A stretch of DNA of 64,000 nucleotides from Paenibacillus_AA sp045062745 (GCF_045062745.1 NZ_JBJGED010000001.1:1-64000); one strand, 5' to 3'. Positions 26,031 through 34,084 are shown, numbered from the stretch's first letter. Program-made: numbers and translations. Notes: generated by a model not told the origin, from the sequence alone.

Positions 26031-27371
26031 TTAATTCCGGTCGCGAGATTCGTCCCGACTCCGATCGTCCGAACGGGGATCCTGCTTCCGGTCATCCTTC
26101 TTGTTGTCGTTTTCTTGCCGCTTCTTCTCTTCTTCCTGTTTGCGCTTCTCTTCCTCTTGCTTCTTCTTCAGCTCTTCCTGCCGCTTCTTTTCTTCCTCGG
26201 CCTTCCTTTGCTGCTCTTCCTGCTGACGCCGTTCCTCGTTCTTCTTTAGTTCCTCCTGCTTCCTACGTTCCTCCTCCTGGTTGTTGCGGTTCGGGGGAAC
26301 GTAAGAAGTAGGGGTATTCGTTTTCTTAGGCGTAGGCGTCGGTGTAGGCTTGACGGAAGCCTTGCCGCCGTCCGGTTTCTTGGTAGGCGTCGGTGTCGGC
26401 TTCGCGTCATTTTTGCCGCTTGACTTCTTATCGTCGTTCTTCTTGTCGTCCTTGTCGTTCTTGCTATTCTTGTCGTCCTTGCTGTCTTTGCCGTTTTGCC
26501 CGTTTTGGCCTTGCGACTGCTTCACCTTTGTATCGAGCTCGCCCTTCTTCTCTTCCTCCAGCAGCTTTGACAGCGTCTCCTTCTTCGGCAGTTGCTTCGT
26601 ATCGATCAGCTTGTCGATGCCTCCGCGTTCTTGGGCGATTTTATGGATGGACTGCGTCTTGATCTCTTCGATCGTCACGGAGCTGCCATTGCTCTTGGCG
26701 TTCAAGTAGATCGCATATTTCCCGGGGGATACCCCTTCCGACAAGGCGGCGTTCCTCATCTCGATCGGAGCGACGAGGGAAGCGACCGAGATCCCCCCTT
26801 GGGCTTGCGGATGATTTTCCTGAATGTGCTTGTCGACGGACTCTTTCACCAGCTCGCTGACGGCAACGTCGTCAATCTTCGCGGCTTCGTACGCTTTTGT
26901 GCTGGAGATGATGATGTCTCCTTCGTCTTGGGCCAGCAGCCCTTTTGCCTCGACCCTCTCTAACAGCTCGCTCGTTATGGTACTGATGCTCTTCCCCTTG
27001 AAATCCAACTGTTGGATCAGCTGTGTACCGTCCTCATTCAGTCCCCGGAGCTCCTGTACATCCTCATGCACATCGATGCCGATCTCGATGCTAGGATTAA
27101 TGTCGAGCGTCACGTAGGCGACGACCGGCTGCAACCCGCCTAGATTCGGCGTAATGCCGTTGAAGGCCACTAGACAAAGCACGATTGCGGCGGCCACGCT
27201 TGAGGAGAACGTAAGGAAGGGCCTTTTCCATCGGAACTGCGGGCTTGTAAAGACGATCTCGTCTCCTACATCACAAACCCGGCTCCTGCGTGGGATTCGT
27301 AGGAACCGGCCGTCTGGCGTTAAGACGACGAGGTGCGCTTGTGTCATCTCCATGACGATTCCCTTGTTCAA
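26031..27371 (-). CDS. rsgI: RsgI-type membrane anti-sigma-I factor with charged helical tail
   Basis: 446 residues. The N-terminal RsgI domain (MNKGIVMEMTQAHLVVLTPD) binds and holds SigI. A single membrane segment lies around residues 58-76 (VAAAIVLCLVAFNGI). The extracytoplasmic part starts with the conserved VAYVTLDINPSIEIGIDVH region. It ends with a Pro/Thr-rich linker and a ~70-residue Glu/Lys/Arg/Gln-rich stretch predicted to form a single charged helix. Clostridial RsgI proteins carry carbohydrate-binding modules here; none is seen. The start is TTG with GGAAAGGTG upstream, and it matches the family N-terminus; an ATG 18 bases later is an alternative. It follows sigI by six bases. Confidence 0.9.
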   Translation of the reverse strand: MNKGIVMEMTQAHLVVLTPDGRFLRIPRRSRVCDVGDEIVFTSPQFRWKRPFLTFSSSVAAAIVLCLVAFNGITPNLGGLQPVVAYVTLDINPSIEIGIDVHEDVQELRGLNEDGTQLIQQLDFKGKSISTITSELLERVEAKGLLAQDEGDIIISSTKAYEAAKIDDVAVSELVKESVDKHIQENHPQAQGGISVASLVAPIEMRNAALSEGVSPGKYAIYLNAKSNGSSVTIEEIKTQSIHKIAQERGGIDKLIDTKQLPKKETLSKLLEEEKKGELDTKVKQSQGQNGQNGKDSKDDKNSKNDKDDKKNDDKKSSGKNDAKPTPTPTKKPDGGKASVKPTPTPTPKKTNTPTSYVPPNRNNQEEERRKQEELKKNEERRQQEEQQRKAEEEKKRQEELKKKQEEEKRKQEEEKKRQENDNKKDDRKQDPRSDDRSRDESRDRN

Positions 27372-27377
27372 ACTCGT

Positions 27378-28175
27378 TCACACCTTTCCGGAATTCGAAT
27401 CCGATACGCGCAAATAATCTTTCAAATAAGGATAAGGCCCGCTATAAATGAGTGCGACGGCAATCAGAAACTTACGGTTGCGTTCCAATGTTTTGCGCGA
27501 CACCTGCACTTGATCGAGCAATTCCTTGATCGGCAGCACTTTCTTGCTGAGCACGATCTGCATCAGCTTGTTGTCCGCGGCCAGCAGGGCGGCAATCGAG
27601 AACAACACCTCTCGCGAGTCGCTATGCTTCGGGGACGCGTCTACCAGCTCCGAGAAGGAGATCCCGAACTCCTCCAGGCAGCGGGTGAAGTCTATAATCT
27701 CGCTGCGGCGCTCCTCGGTCGTCTTCGTTTTTTCGTATTGTTCGATCGCCTGGTGAATCTCCACCGGGTTGACCGTACTCTCTTCCTCATCCTCCACTTC
27801 GAATGAACTATAGGGAATTTGCTGGGCGAATCGCTGTTCCTTACGCACATAGTCGATCAATCGCCTCCTCATCACCGTCTCGGCGAAGCTGAGGAACGAC
27901 CGCCCCGAATCCGGCGAGAATTGGTTGATCGCTTCGTTGAAAGCGTTCAAGGCAATGCTGAATTCGTCATCGCGGGATGGATCTATGTAACGTTTGCAGA
28001 ACCGACTCGTCACTTTGGCTACAAACGGCTGGTAGTCCGTAATGAACTGATTGCGCAGCCGTATGTCACCCTCCTGAATCTGGATTACTTTGTTCTCCGG
28101 GGTATCCGGCAACTCTTCAGAAGGATGGTGAGACTGGCGTTTTCCTAGAAATCGCTTGAACAATACCAGTAACAA
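27378..28175 (-). CDS. sigI: RNA polymerase sigma factor SigI
   Basis: About 265 residues of the SigI family of alternative sigma factors, linked to heat and cell-wall or envelope stress in Bacillus. The region-2-like part includes RNQFITDYQPFVAKVTSRFC, FSIALNAFNEAINQF and GRSFLSFAETVMRRRLIDYV. The C-terminal DNA-binding part contains VLPIKELLDQVQVSRKTLER. It is controlled by the downstream rsgI product, which should release it on an external signal. TTG 28175 has GAGGTG six bases upstream. The GTG at 28184 is possible but overlaps its own ribosome site. An extended -10 promoter lies at 28249. Confidence 0.93.
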   Translation of the reverse strand: MLLVLFKRFLGKRQSHHPSEELPDTPENKVIQIQEGDIRLRNQFITDYQPFVAKVTSRFCKRYIDPSRDDEFSIALNAFNEAINQFSPDSGRSFLSFAETVMRRRLIDYVRKEQRFAQQIPYSSFEVEDEEESTVNPVEIHQAIEQYEKTKTTEERRSEIIDFTRCLEEFGISFSELVDASPKHSDSREVLFSIAALLAADNKLMQIVLSKKVLPIKELLDQVQVSRKTLERNRKFLIAVALIYSGPYPYLKDYLRVSDSNSGKV

Positions 28176-28198
28176 ACGTTCCACCTCACACTACATTC

Positions 28199-28227
28199 TT
28201 CGGGAGGGCGATGTTAGATATGGGGGT
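28199..28227 (-). promoter_or_regulatory. Possible SigI-type autoregulatory promoter
   Basis: On the minus strand ACCCCC is followed 19 bases later by CGAA, 24 bp before the sigI start. SigI promoters are described with a C-rich -35 and a CGAA -10. The spacing here seems long, so this is tentative. Confidence 0.25.
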
Positions 28228-28248
28228 TGCCCGGGGCCCGATTCTAGT

Positions 28249-28257
28249 ATTATACCA
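28249..28257 (-). promoter_or_regulatory. Extended -10 promoter upstream of sigI
   Basis: TGGTATAAT on the minus strand is a perfect extended -10 (TGnTATAAT) about 75 bp before the sigI start. There is no clear -35 box, which extended -10 promoters can do without. Confidence 0.5.
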
Positions 28258-28318
28258 CACGGAGCCCGTTTGGCGCGCGGGATGCCGGATCTGGCAGCTC
28301 CTTCCAGCCCATCCCAAG

Positions 28319-28347
28319 CAAAAACGCCTCCCCGAAGGAAGGCGTTC
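28319..28347 (-). terminator. Terminator of the zinc-ribbon-like gene
   Basis: On the minus strand AACGCCT pairs with AGGCGTT around a GC-rich inner stem and is followed by TTTTT, about 15 bp beyond the stop codon at 28362. Confidence 0.85.
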
Positions 28348-28361
28348 CGATGTGGTCCGAA

Positions 28362-28790
28362 TCACTTCGGACCGGCAGAGGACGCTCGCGCCCGCAGCTT
28401 GTCGCGGCGCTGGCTAAGGATGGACAACCGTTTCTTGAGCTGGTCGATCCACTCCTCGTCCTCCAGCGCCTTCGCCGCCATCAGCAAATCGAGCGAGCTG
28501 TCGATCTGATTGCGCACCATGTCGAGCGGATCTTCCCGCTCGCTGCTCACGCAATTCTCGTACAACGCTTCGCCGTGCCGATCTTCCACATACTCGTCAA
28601 AATCGACCTCGGCCGCACCATCCCCAACGGCGTATTCCGCGAGAATCTCATACTCCATCTCGACCAAGTAGTGAACATCCACCCGATGGCACACCGGACA
28701 AAACAGCAACGGCACATTGTGAATGTGCGTCGTCAAGTGCTTCAAGGTGCCCTTCGTTCCAATCATGCTCGCTCCGCAGCAAAAACTCAT
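28362..28790 (-). CDS. Conserved protein with cysteine (zinc-ribbon-like) motifs, unknown function
   Basis: 142 residues, not assigned. It opens MSFCCGAS and has LLFCPVCHRVDVHY near residues 28-41, together giving two cysteine pairs that could bind zinc. The C-terminal half is acidic then helical (DQLKKRLSILSQRRDKLR). GGGAGGAGG lies eight bases before the ATG. It is a monocistronic unit between sigI and the DUF2164 gene, with its own terminator. A regulatory or ribosome-associated role is possible but unsupported. Confidence 0.75.
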   Translation of the reverse strand: MSFCCGASMIGTKGTLKHLTTHIHNVPLLFCPVCHRVDVHYLVEMEYEILAEYAVGDGAAEVDFDEYVEDRHGEALYENCVSSEREDPLDMVRNQIDSSLDLLMAAKALEDEEWIDQLKKRLSILSQRRDKLRARASSAGPK

Positions 28791-28838
28791 GCCACTGGCC
28801 TCCTCCCGCTCTGCAATAGGCGAATCCTTTCCAGCTTA

Positions 28839-28867
28839 TTGGGTATTTGGACGAATCTATATATAAT
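28839..28867 (+). promoter_or_regulatory. Promoter of the DUF2164 gene
   Basis: TTGGGT and a perfect TATAAT are separated by 17 bases, 38 bp upstream of the start codon. Confidence 0.6.
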
Positions 28868-28905
28868 GAAACCATACCACATATTATTGAAAGGATACTA
28901 CTCCC

Positions 28906-29166
28906 ATGTTAATGAAATTTGAACGCGAGCAAAAGCTACAAATGCTGGCAACGATCCAAGCCACCTTCGAAGACCAATTTGGACAATCGATCGGGCAGCT
29001 CGCTGCGGAGGAATGGCTGGACGCCGTGCTGAAGGGGGTGTATCCCATCATCTACAACCAAGCGATCGCCGATGCCAAAACGGTTCTGCTCGATCGAATG
29101 GCGAGCCTGGAGGATGAGCTGTATGCGCTGCAGAAGCCGGTGCGGACGAATCGTACGAGCCGTTGA
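28906..29166 (+). CDS. DUF2164 family small protein
   Basis: 86 residues. The layout matches DUF2164: a helical start (KLQMLATIQATFEDQFGQSI), the core LAAEEWLDAVLKGVYPIIYN, and QAIADAKTVLLDRMASLEDELYAL. The function of the family is not known. AAAGGAT lies about ten bases before the first ATG; a second ATG two codons on is an alternative. It is a single-gene unit with its own promoter and a terminator at 29188, convergent to hsp20. Confidence 0.82.
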   Translation: MLMKFEREQKLQMLATIQATFEDQFGQSIGQLAAEEWLDAVLKGVYPIIYNQAIADAKTVLLDRMASLEDELYALQKPVRTNRTSR

Positions 29167-29187
29167 AGTCTCGCTTTGGACGCCAAT

Positions 29188-29216
29188 AAACCTGGCCGGG
29201 GATCCCGATCAGGTTT
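29188..29216. terminator. Hairpin between DUF2164 and hsp20 genes
   Basis: AAACCTG pairs with CAGGTTT around a 15-base GC-rich loop between convergent genes. T content is limited on the plus side (CAGGTTTCTT). Confidence 0.6.
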
Positions 29217-29227
29217 CTTAACATGCC

Positions 29228-29674
29228 TTAATGAAACTGCACGTTGATCTTTCTTTTGTTGTCGCCTTGCTGCTTTTGCATCCGGATTTCGAGCACCCCA
29301 TTTTTGTATGTGGCCTTGACCCCTTCCGGGGAGACGTTGGCCGGCAGCGTAACCGAGCGTTGGAAGCGACCCATGAAGCGCACTTGCCGGTGCATGTGCT
29401 CGTCTTTGATTTCGTTCGTCCTGTTCACGGTGCCGCTGATCGACAGCACTTGATGGTTGTGGATCTCGATCTGCACGTCTTCTTTCTTCTCGAGGCCCGG
29501 GATGTCGCAAGTTGCCACGACCTCGTTTCCGGTCTCATACACATCCACCCTCAGATTGTTCATGCCCGGCACGAGCCCCCGGAACACAGGAGACAGATCG
29601 TTGGTGAAAAAATGGTCCAGTTCCCGCCGCACATTCTCAAGGTGGCGGAACGGTTCATAAGGGATTAACGGCAT
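29228..29674 (-). CDS. Hsp20 / alpha-crystallin family small heat-shock protein
   Basis: 148 residues; an ATP-independent chaperone that holds unfolding proteins. The N-terminal MPLIPYEPFRHLENVRRELD is typical of the YocM/CotP-like group. The alpha-crystallin domain spans about 40-130, with VYETGNEVVATCDIPGLEKK and FMGRFQRSVTLPANVSPEGV, ending in the conserved A-x-x-x-N-G-V-L signature (ATYKNGVLEIRMQK). A purine-rich AGGAGGA lies upstream. No CIRCE or CtsR site was noticed. It stands alone between DUF2164 and gcvH. Confidence 0.93.
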   Translation of the reverse strand: MPLIPYEPFRHLENVRRELDHFFTNDLSPVFRGLVPGMNNLRVDVYETGNEVVATCDIPGLEKKEDVQIEIHNHQVLSISGTVNRTNEIKDEHMHRQVRFMGRFQRSVTLPANVSPEGVKATYKNGVLEIRMQKQQGDNKRKINVQFH

Positions 29675-29781
29675 GGACAGCCTCCTCCTTTGATCGGTTC
29701 GACGTTATTTTGCACGGAGTTTGCTACATCGTATGCCAAGCGTTGGGTTGCCGTGACTCTTGCGATTCGTCTGATAACATG

Positions 29782-29812
29782 AAAAAGGCCGAGACCCAAA
29801 GGATCCCGACCT
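29782..29812 (-). terminator. Terminator of the thioredoxin-like gene / gcvH unit
   Basis: On the minus strand AGGTCGGGATCC pairs (with G-U pairs) with GGGTCTCGGCCT around a short loop, then TTTTTC. It lies about 30 bp after the gcvH stop codon. Confidence 0.8.
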
Positions 29813-29838
29813 GATTGCGGACACACGATAGCTAAGAC

Positions 29839-30222
29839 TTACTCTTGGCCGTACGTCTCGGTATACTTCTCCGCGCTCCAGAGCTTATCCAGCTCCGAGG
29901 CGTCGGACAGCTCGACGACGATCATCCAGCCGTCGCCGTATGGCGCTTGATTGACTTTCTCCGGAGCGTCTTCCAAACCGCCGTTCACATCAACGACCTT
30001 GCCGCTAACCGGAGCGTACAGCTCCGATACCGTCTTGACCGACTCGACGCTGCCGAACGGATCGCCGAACGCTATCGTGTCGCCTACCTGCGGCAACTCG
30101 ACGAAAACGATATCGCCAAGCTCATGCTGAGCGAAATCCGTAATCCCGATGACGACCCGGTTGCCTTCCACCCGGGCCCATTCATGCTCTTCACTGTACT
30201 TCAATTCCGCTGGTACGTTCAT
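29839..30222 (-). CDS. gcvH: Glycine cleavage system H protein
   Basis: 127 residues; lipoyl carrier of the glycine cleavage complex, and in Bacillus also the relay for lipoate to other enzymes. The lipoylated lysine lies in GSVESVKTVSELYAPVSG. The N-terminus PAELKYSEEHEWARVEGNRV is typical, and the length is normal. AGGAGG lies ten bases upstream of ATG 30222. It is cotranscribed with the thioredoxin-like gene 20 bp upstream. The other gcv genes are not in this window, as is usual in bacilli. Confidence 0.96.
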   Translation of the reverse strand: MNVPAELKYSEEHEWARVEGNRVVIGITDFAQHELGDIVFVELPQVGDTIAFGDPFGSVESVKTVSELYAPVSGKVVDVNGGLEDAPEKVNQAPYGDGWMIVVELSDASELDKLWSAEKYTETYGQE

Positions 30223-30242
30223 TCCGCGATTTCCTCCTAAGA

Positions 30243-30704
30243 TTAGGCCTCTTCCTTCGGACCTAGAATTTTATGGATGCGCTGCTCCACCATCCCGAGC
30301 GCTTTCTCCCCTGCACCATAGAACCGCATTTGCCCTTGAGCGTCGAACAAGTAGTAAGCCGGCACAAATTCATTCTGGAACGCGTCCGTGACGTTGTGCT
30401 CGTTGTCGATGCCGACCGGGTGCTTCAGCTCGTATTGGGCGATCGTCTTCTTGGCCTCTTCGATGTCGGTGTCCTTCTCGGATCGAGGCATGTGTACGCC
30501 GATCAGCCGGAGCCCATACTGCTCGCCGAACCGGTCGCGCCACTCGTTCAACGTCGGCAAGCCGTCCTTGCACATGTAGCAGCTGACCGCCCAGAAATGG
30601 ACGAGAAGCGGCTTCCCCTGCAGCTCATCCCGGTCGATCGTTCCGTTCACCCACTCGGTGATGCCTTCGAGCGAAGGCAGTTCGGAGCGAAGTTTCAATG
30701 GCAT
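30243..30704 (-). CDS. TlpA/ResA-like thioredoxin-fold protein
   Basis: 153 residues with the thioredoxin-like peroxiredoxin/TlpA fold. The active site is HFWAVSCYMCKDGLPTLNEW, giving a CYMC pair in the CXXC position. VNGTIDRDELQGKPLLVHFW precedes it, and a cis-Pro-like segment occurs near VPAYYLFDAQGQMRFYGAG. There is no signal peptide, so it is probably cytosolic, unlike ResA. It is first in a two-gene unit with gcvH. AAAGGAG lies nine bases upstream of ATG 30704. A redox partner is not evident. Confidence 0.88.
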   Translation of the reverse strand: MPLKLRSELPSLEGITEWVNGTIDRDELQGKPLLVHFWAVSCYMCKDGLPTLNEWRDRFGEQYGLRLIGVHMPRSEKDTDIEEAKKTIAQYELKHPVGIDNEHNVTDAFQNEFVPAYYLFDAQGQMRFYGAGEKALGMVEQRIHKILGPKEEA

Positions 30705-30750
30705 ATGAATCCACTCCTTTCTGAACTATGTAATTCGCCATGCAACGTGA

Positions 30751-30784
30751 AAACCCTCCCACCTGCAGGCGGCAGGCAGGAGGG
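30751..30784 (-). terminator. Terminator of the peroxiredoxin gene
   Basis: On the minus strand CCCTCC-TG-CCTGC pairs with GCAGG-T-GGGAGGG and is followed by TTTTCAC, about 45 bp after the stop codon at 30826. Confidence 0.8.
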
Positions 30785-30825
30785 CGTCGCTTCTGAGCTC
30801 GCGGGCCAAGACGAACGGGACGCGA

Positions 30826-31374
30826 TTACTTCGCAGTCAGCGTCTTCTGGCCTGGCTTCCAGTTAGCAGGGCACAAACCGCCGGATTGCAGAGCTTGCAG
30901 GACGCGGACGGTCTCGTCTACGCTGCGGCCTACGTCCAGGTGGTTGACCACTTGATATTTCAATTCGCCGTCCGGATCGATGATGAACAATCCGCGTAGC
31001 GCAATGCCTTCTTCTTCGATCAATACGCCATAGTCTCGGGCTACCGTCTTCTTGATGTCGGAAGCAAGCGGGTAGTTCAGCTTGCCCAAGCCGTTCGAAT
31101 CGCGAGGCGTGTTGATCCAGGCGCGGTGCGAATGCTTGCTGTCCGTGCTGACGCCGAGCACTTCGGCATCGAGGTCCTGGAACAGCTCGAAGGAATCGCT
31201 CATCGCGATGATCTCGGTCGGGCACACGAACGTGAAGTCCAGCGGATAGAAGAACAGAATCAGCCACTTGCCCTTGTAGTCGGACAGCGACACTTTGCCG
31301 AATTCTTGTCCATTCCCGAGCGCGGTTTCCATCGTGAAATCGGGTGCTTTCTTGCCTACCAAACGTTCTGCCAT
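30826..31374 (-). CDS. Typical 2-Cys peroxiredoxin (AhpC/Prx1 type)
   Basis: 182 residues reducing hydrogen peroxide and organic peroxides. The peroxidatic cysteine is in FYPLDFTFVCPTEIIAMSD and the resolving cysteine near the C-terminus in GGLCPANWKPGQ. The arrangement is closest to the short AhpC/YkuU-like firmicute proteins. ATG 31374 has GAGGAGG eight bases upstream; the longer ORF (to 31467) runs over the promoter and is rejected. The promoter at 31427-31455 abuts the leuB terminator. No AhpF neighbour exists, so reduction probably comes from thioredoxin. Confidence 0.92.
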   Translation of the reverse strand: MAERLVGKKAPDFTMETALGNGQEFGKVSLSDYKGKWLILFFYPLDFTFVCPTEIIAMSDSFELFQDLDAEVLGVSTDSKHSHRAWINTPRDSNGLGKLNYPLASDIKKTVARDYGVLIEEEGIALRGLFIIDPDGELKYQVVNHLDVGRSVDETVRVLQALQSGGLCPANWKPGQKTLTAK

Positions 31375-31426
31375 GCAGCATGCCTCCTCGTGAAGAGTAT
31401 GTACCTGTGTCAAACCCACGGTTAAA

Positions 31427-31455
31427 ATCGTATCATTCCCCATATTGAAAGTCAA
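31427..31455 (-). promoter_or_regulatory. SigA promoter of the peroxiredoxin gene
   Basis: On the minus strand TTGACT and TACGAT are separated by exactly 17 bases. The -35 box begins at the last base of the leuB terminator stem, so the terminator tail doubles as the promoter -35. No PerR box was recognised. Confidence 0.7.
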
Positions 31456-31486
31456 ACTCCCCGGCATGCAGCCATGCCGGGGAGTT
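31455..31486 (-). terminator. Terminator of leuB
   Basis: A perfect 14-bp stem AACTCCCCGGCATG / CATGCCGGGGAGTT with a 4-base loop lies 18 bp after the leuB stop. The downstream T run is short (TTTGACTTTC). Confidence 0.8.
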
Positions 31487-31504
31487 GGTTGCGGATGTAT
31501 CGGA

Positions 31505-32584
31505 TTAGCGAGTCATAGCCGCTACGATCAGGTCGCCCATCGCCGTCGTGCCGAGCGCTTTGCTCTTGTCTACGGCGATGTCGCCGGTGCGGTGTCCCGC
31601 ATCCAGCACGTTCTTCACCGCGCGCTCGATGCTGTCGCCCGCCTCTTGATAGTTGAAGCTCAGCTTCAGCATCAAGGCTACGGACAGGATCGTCGCGATC
31701 GGGTTCGCGATGCCTTGGCCCGCGATGTCCGGCGCGGAGCCGTGCACCGGCTCATACAGCCCGAAGCTGCCTTCGCCGAGCGATGCGGACGCGAGCATCC
31801 CGATCGAGCCCGTCAGCATCGCGGCTTCGTCGCTCAGGATGTCGCCGAACATGTTCTCCGTCACGATGACGTCGAAGCTGGCAGGACGGCGCAGCAGCTG
31901 CATCGCGCAGTTGTCGACGAGGATGTGCTCCAGCTCTACGTCCGGGTATTGAGGCGCGATTTTGTTCACGGTCTCTCTCCAGAGGCGGGACGTCTCCATG
32001 ACGTTTGCCTTGTCGACCGAAGCAAGCTTCTTGCGGCGCTTCTGGGCGATCTGGAAGCCCTGGTGCACGATGCGCTCGATTTCCTTCACATTGTATACGC
32101 AAGTATCGACCGCTTCCTGACCGTTCTCGGTCTCGCGGCGGAACTTCTCGCCGAAGTAGCTGCCCCCGGTCAATTCGCGCACGACGATCAGGTCGGTGCC
32201 TTCCAATACTTCCGGCTTCAATGTGGAAGCTTCCTTCAGGCAGTCGAAGATAACGGCCGGACGGATGTTCGAGAACAGGCCGAGCGCTTTGCGGATGCCG
32301 AGCAGGCCGGTCTCCGGACGCGTCTCCTTCGGGTTGTTGTCCCACTTCGGGCCGCCTACGGCGCCGAGCAGGACGGCGTCGGCTTCCTTACAGATTGCCA
32401 GCGTATCTTCCGGCAGAGGGGTGCCGTATTGGTCGATCGCGATGCCGCCGAACACGCCGCGGGACGTCTCGAACCGGTGGCCGAACAGCTCCTCCACCTT
32501 TTTCAACACTTTCTCCGCCTCGGCTACGACCTCGGGGCCGATTCCGTCGCCAGGCAATATCGCAAGCTTTTTCACATCTGACAT
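31505..32584 (-). CDS. leuB: 3-isopropylmalate dehydrogenase
   Basis: 359 residues; NAD-dependent oxidative decarboxylation of 3-isopropylmalate in leucine synthesis. LAILPGDGIGPEVVAEAEKV is the family N-terminus. RELTGGSYFGE, VDKANVMETSRLWRETV, VTENMFGDILSDEAAML with the metal-binding Asp residues, and EPVHGSAPDIAGQGIANPIA are all present. ATG 32584 is preferred over the ATG two codons upstream because GGAG is nine bases from it and only three from the other. It is separated from leuA by a plus-strand aminotransferase gene. The leuCD genes are not in the window. Confidence 0.96.
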   Translation of the reverse strand: MSDVKKLAILPGDGIGPEVVAEAEKVLKKVEELFGHRFETSRGVFGGIAIDQYGTPLPEDTLAICKEADAVLLGAVGGPKWDNNPKETRPETGLLGIRKALGLFSNIRPAVIFDCLKEASTLKPEVLEGTDLIVVRELTGGSYFGEKFRRETENGQEAVDTCVYNVKEIERIVHQGFQIAQKRRKKLASVDKANVMETSRLWRETVNKIAPQYPDVELEHILVDNCAMQLLRRPASFDVIVTENMFGDILSDEAAMLTGSIGMLASASLGEGSFGLYEPVHGSAPDIAGQGIANPIATILSVALMLKLSFNYQEAGDSIERAVKNVLDAGHRTGDIAVDKSKALGTTAMGDLIVAAMTR

Positions 32585-32809
32585 GTTCATTCACTCCTTG
32601 AACTGAACTCGTAATAGAAGCTTTTCTTATAACATCATTTGTAACATAGAAGTCCGCCATTTGACCAAGATATAATATCTATGATCTTTATAGCTTTTGC
32701 CTATACCGACTATAGGAAGGAACCATTAGCGCAATTTGGGCAGATGCGGTAGACTAGATCTAATTATTTGATTATTCCAAAAAGTAAGGATAGGGAAGGA
32801 GTATTCCGG

Positions 32810-34012
32810 ATGCACTATGTATTTTCCAAGTACACGGAGGGGCTGCGCTCGTCGGCGGTTCGCGATATTTTGAAATTGACGCAAGGCCGCTCCATCATCT
32901 CATTCGCGGGCGGTCTACCGGCGGAGGACTTCTTCCCGCTGGAAGCGGTGCAGGAGGCGTTCGAGCGAGTCTTCCGGCAAGGCAAGGGAGCATTGCAGTA
33001 TGGTCTGACCGAAGGCTACACCCCGCTCCGCGAAGCGATCTGTCGGCGGATGGCAGCCAAGGCGATCGAGGTGCGTCCCGATCATATGCTCATCACCACC
33101 GGCTCGCAGCAGGCGATCGATCTGCTCACCCGCGTGTTCCTGAGTCCGGGGGACACGGTGCTCGTGGAGAATCCGACTTACCTCGCGGCTCTGCAAATCT
33201 TCCAGGCGAGCGGCGTACAGGTGGTCGGCGTGGAGGCGGACGGCGACGGCATGCTGCCAGACGATCTGTTAGCGAAGCTGGAGCGGCATGCGGCCAAGCT
33301 CGTCTATGTCACGCCCACATTCGCGAATCCCACGGGGAAGGTGTGGAGCCGAGAGCGCCGTCTGGCCTTGCTCGAAGCGTGTAAGCCGCGGAACGTGCTC
33401 ATTCTCGAGGATGATCCGTATGGCGACATCCGGTTCGATCCGGAGGGCGACTACCCGCCGATCTTCTCGCTCGATCGCCATCCGGACGATTGCGGCGTCG
33501 TGTATACGAGCACGTTCTCGAAGACGGTCGTGCCCGCGCTTCGCACCGGCTGGGTGATCGGCGACAGCCGCGTCATTCAGATGATGACACGGGCGAAGCA
33601 GGCGGCCGATCTGCATTCCAGCACGCTCGACCAGCAGGCGCTGCATCAGCTCTTGACGCACTTCGATCTCGATGCGCACATCCGCATCATCCGCGCCGAG
33701 TACGAGCGACGCATGCAGCGGATGAAGGCGCTGCTGAGTGAAGCGCGGTTCGCCGACCTGCGTTGGCGGGAGCCGGCCGGCGGCATGTTCTTCTGGGTCG
33801 AGCTGCCGGAGGCGATCGACGCCACCGCGCTGCTGCAGCACGCGGTCCAGCAAGGCGTCGCGTTCGTGCCCGGCCGCGACTTCTATGCCGAGCAGCCGCG
33901 CGCCAACACGCTGCGGCTGAACTTCACGCACACGCCGCCGGAGCTGGTCGGCGTCGGGATGGACCGGCTCGCGGCCGCGCTCGAGGCGTACGCGCAAGAG
34001 GCCATAGGCTAG
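32810..34012 (+). CDS. PLP-dependent aminotransferase (class I, 2-aminoadipate/LysN-like)
   Basis: 400 residues of the fold-type I aminotransferases related to LysN and the catalytic half of MocR regulators, without a DNA-binding domain. The PLP lysine lies in YTSTFSKTVVPALRTGWVIG. Other signatures are ITTGSQQAIDLLTRVFLSPG, VYVTPTFANPTGKVWS and LILEDDPYGDIRFD. It probably uses a branched or aromatic amino acid or 2-aminoadipate. It sits between leuA and leuB on the opposite strand, so a role in branched-chain transamination is a reasonable guess. ATG 32810 has AAGGAG eight bases upstream. A strong terminator follows at once. Confidence 0.9.
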   Translation: MHYVFSKYTEGLRSSAVRDILKLTQGRSIISFAGGLPAEDFFPLEAVQEAFERVFRQGKGALQYGLTEGYTPLREAICRRMAAKAIEVRPDHMLITTGSQQAIDLLTRVFLSPGDTVLVENPTYLAALQIFQASGVQVVGVEADGDGMLPDDLLAKLERHAAKLVYVTPTFANPTGKVWSRERRLALLEACKPRNVLILEDDPYGDIRFDPEGDYPPIFSLDRHPDDCGVVYTSTFSKTVVPALRTGWVIGDSRVIQMMTRAKQAADLHSSTLDQQALHQLLTHFDLDAHIRIIRAEYERRMQRMKALLSEARFADLRWREPAGGMFFWVELPEAIDATALLQHAVQQGVAFVPGRDFYAEQPRANTLRLNFTHTPPELVGVGMDRLAAALEAYAQEAIG

Positions 34013-34053
34013 GGGAGGAATAGAGAGCGCTCGAGGAATTCCTCCCCCTTTTT
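34012..34053 (+). terminator. Terminator of the aminotransferase gene
   Basis: GGGGAGGAAT pairs perfectly with ATTCCTCCCC around a 16-base loop and is followed by CTTTTTG. The stem starts at the last base of the stop codon. Confidence 0.85.
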
Positions 34054-34084
34054 GATCGATTTCCGCGCGAATCCGATCCATGTG

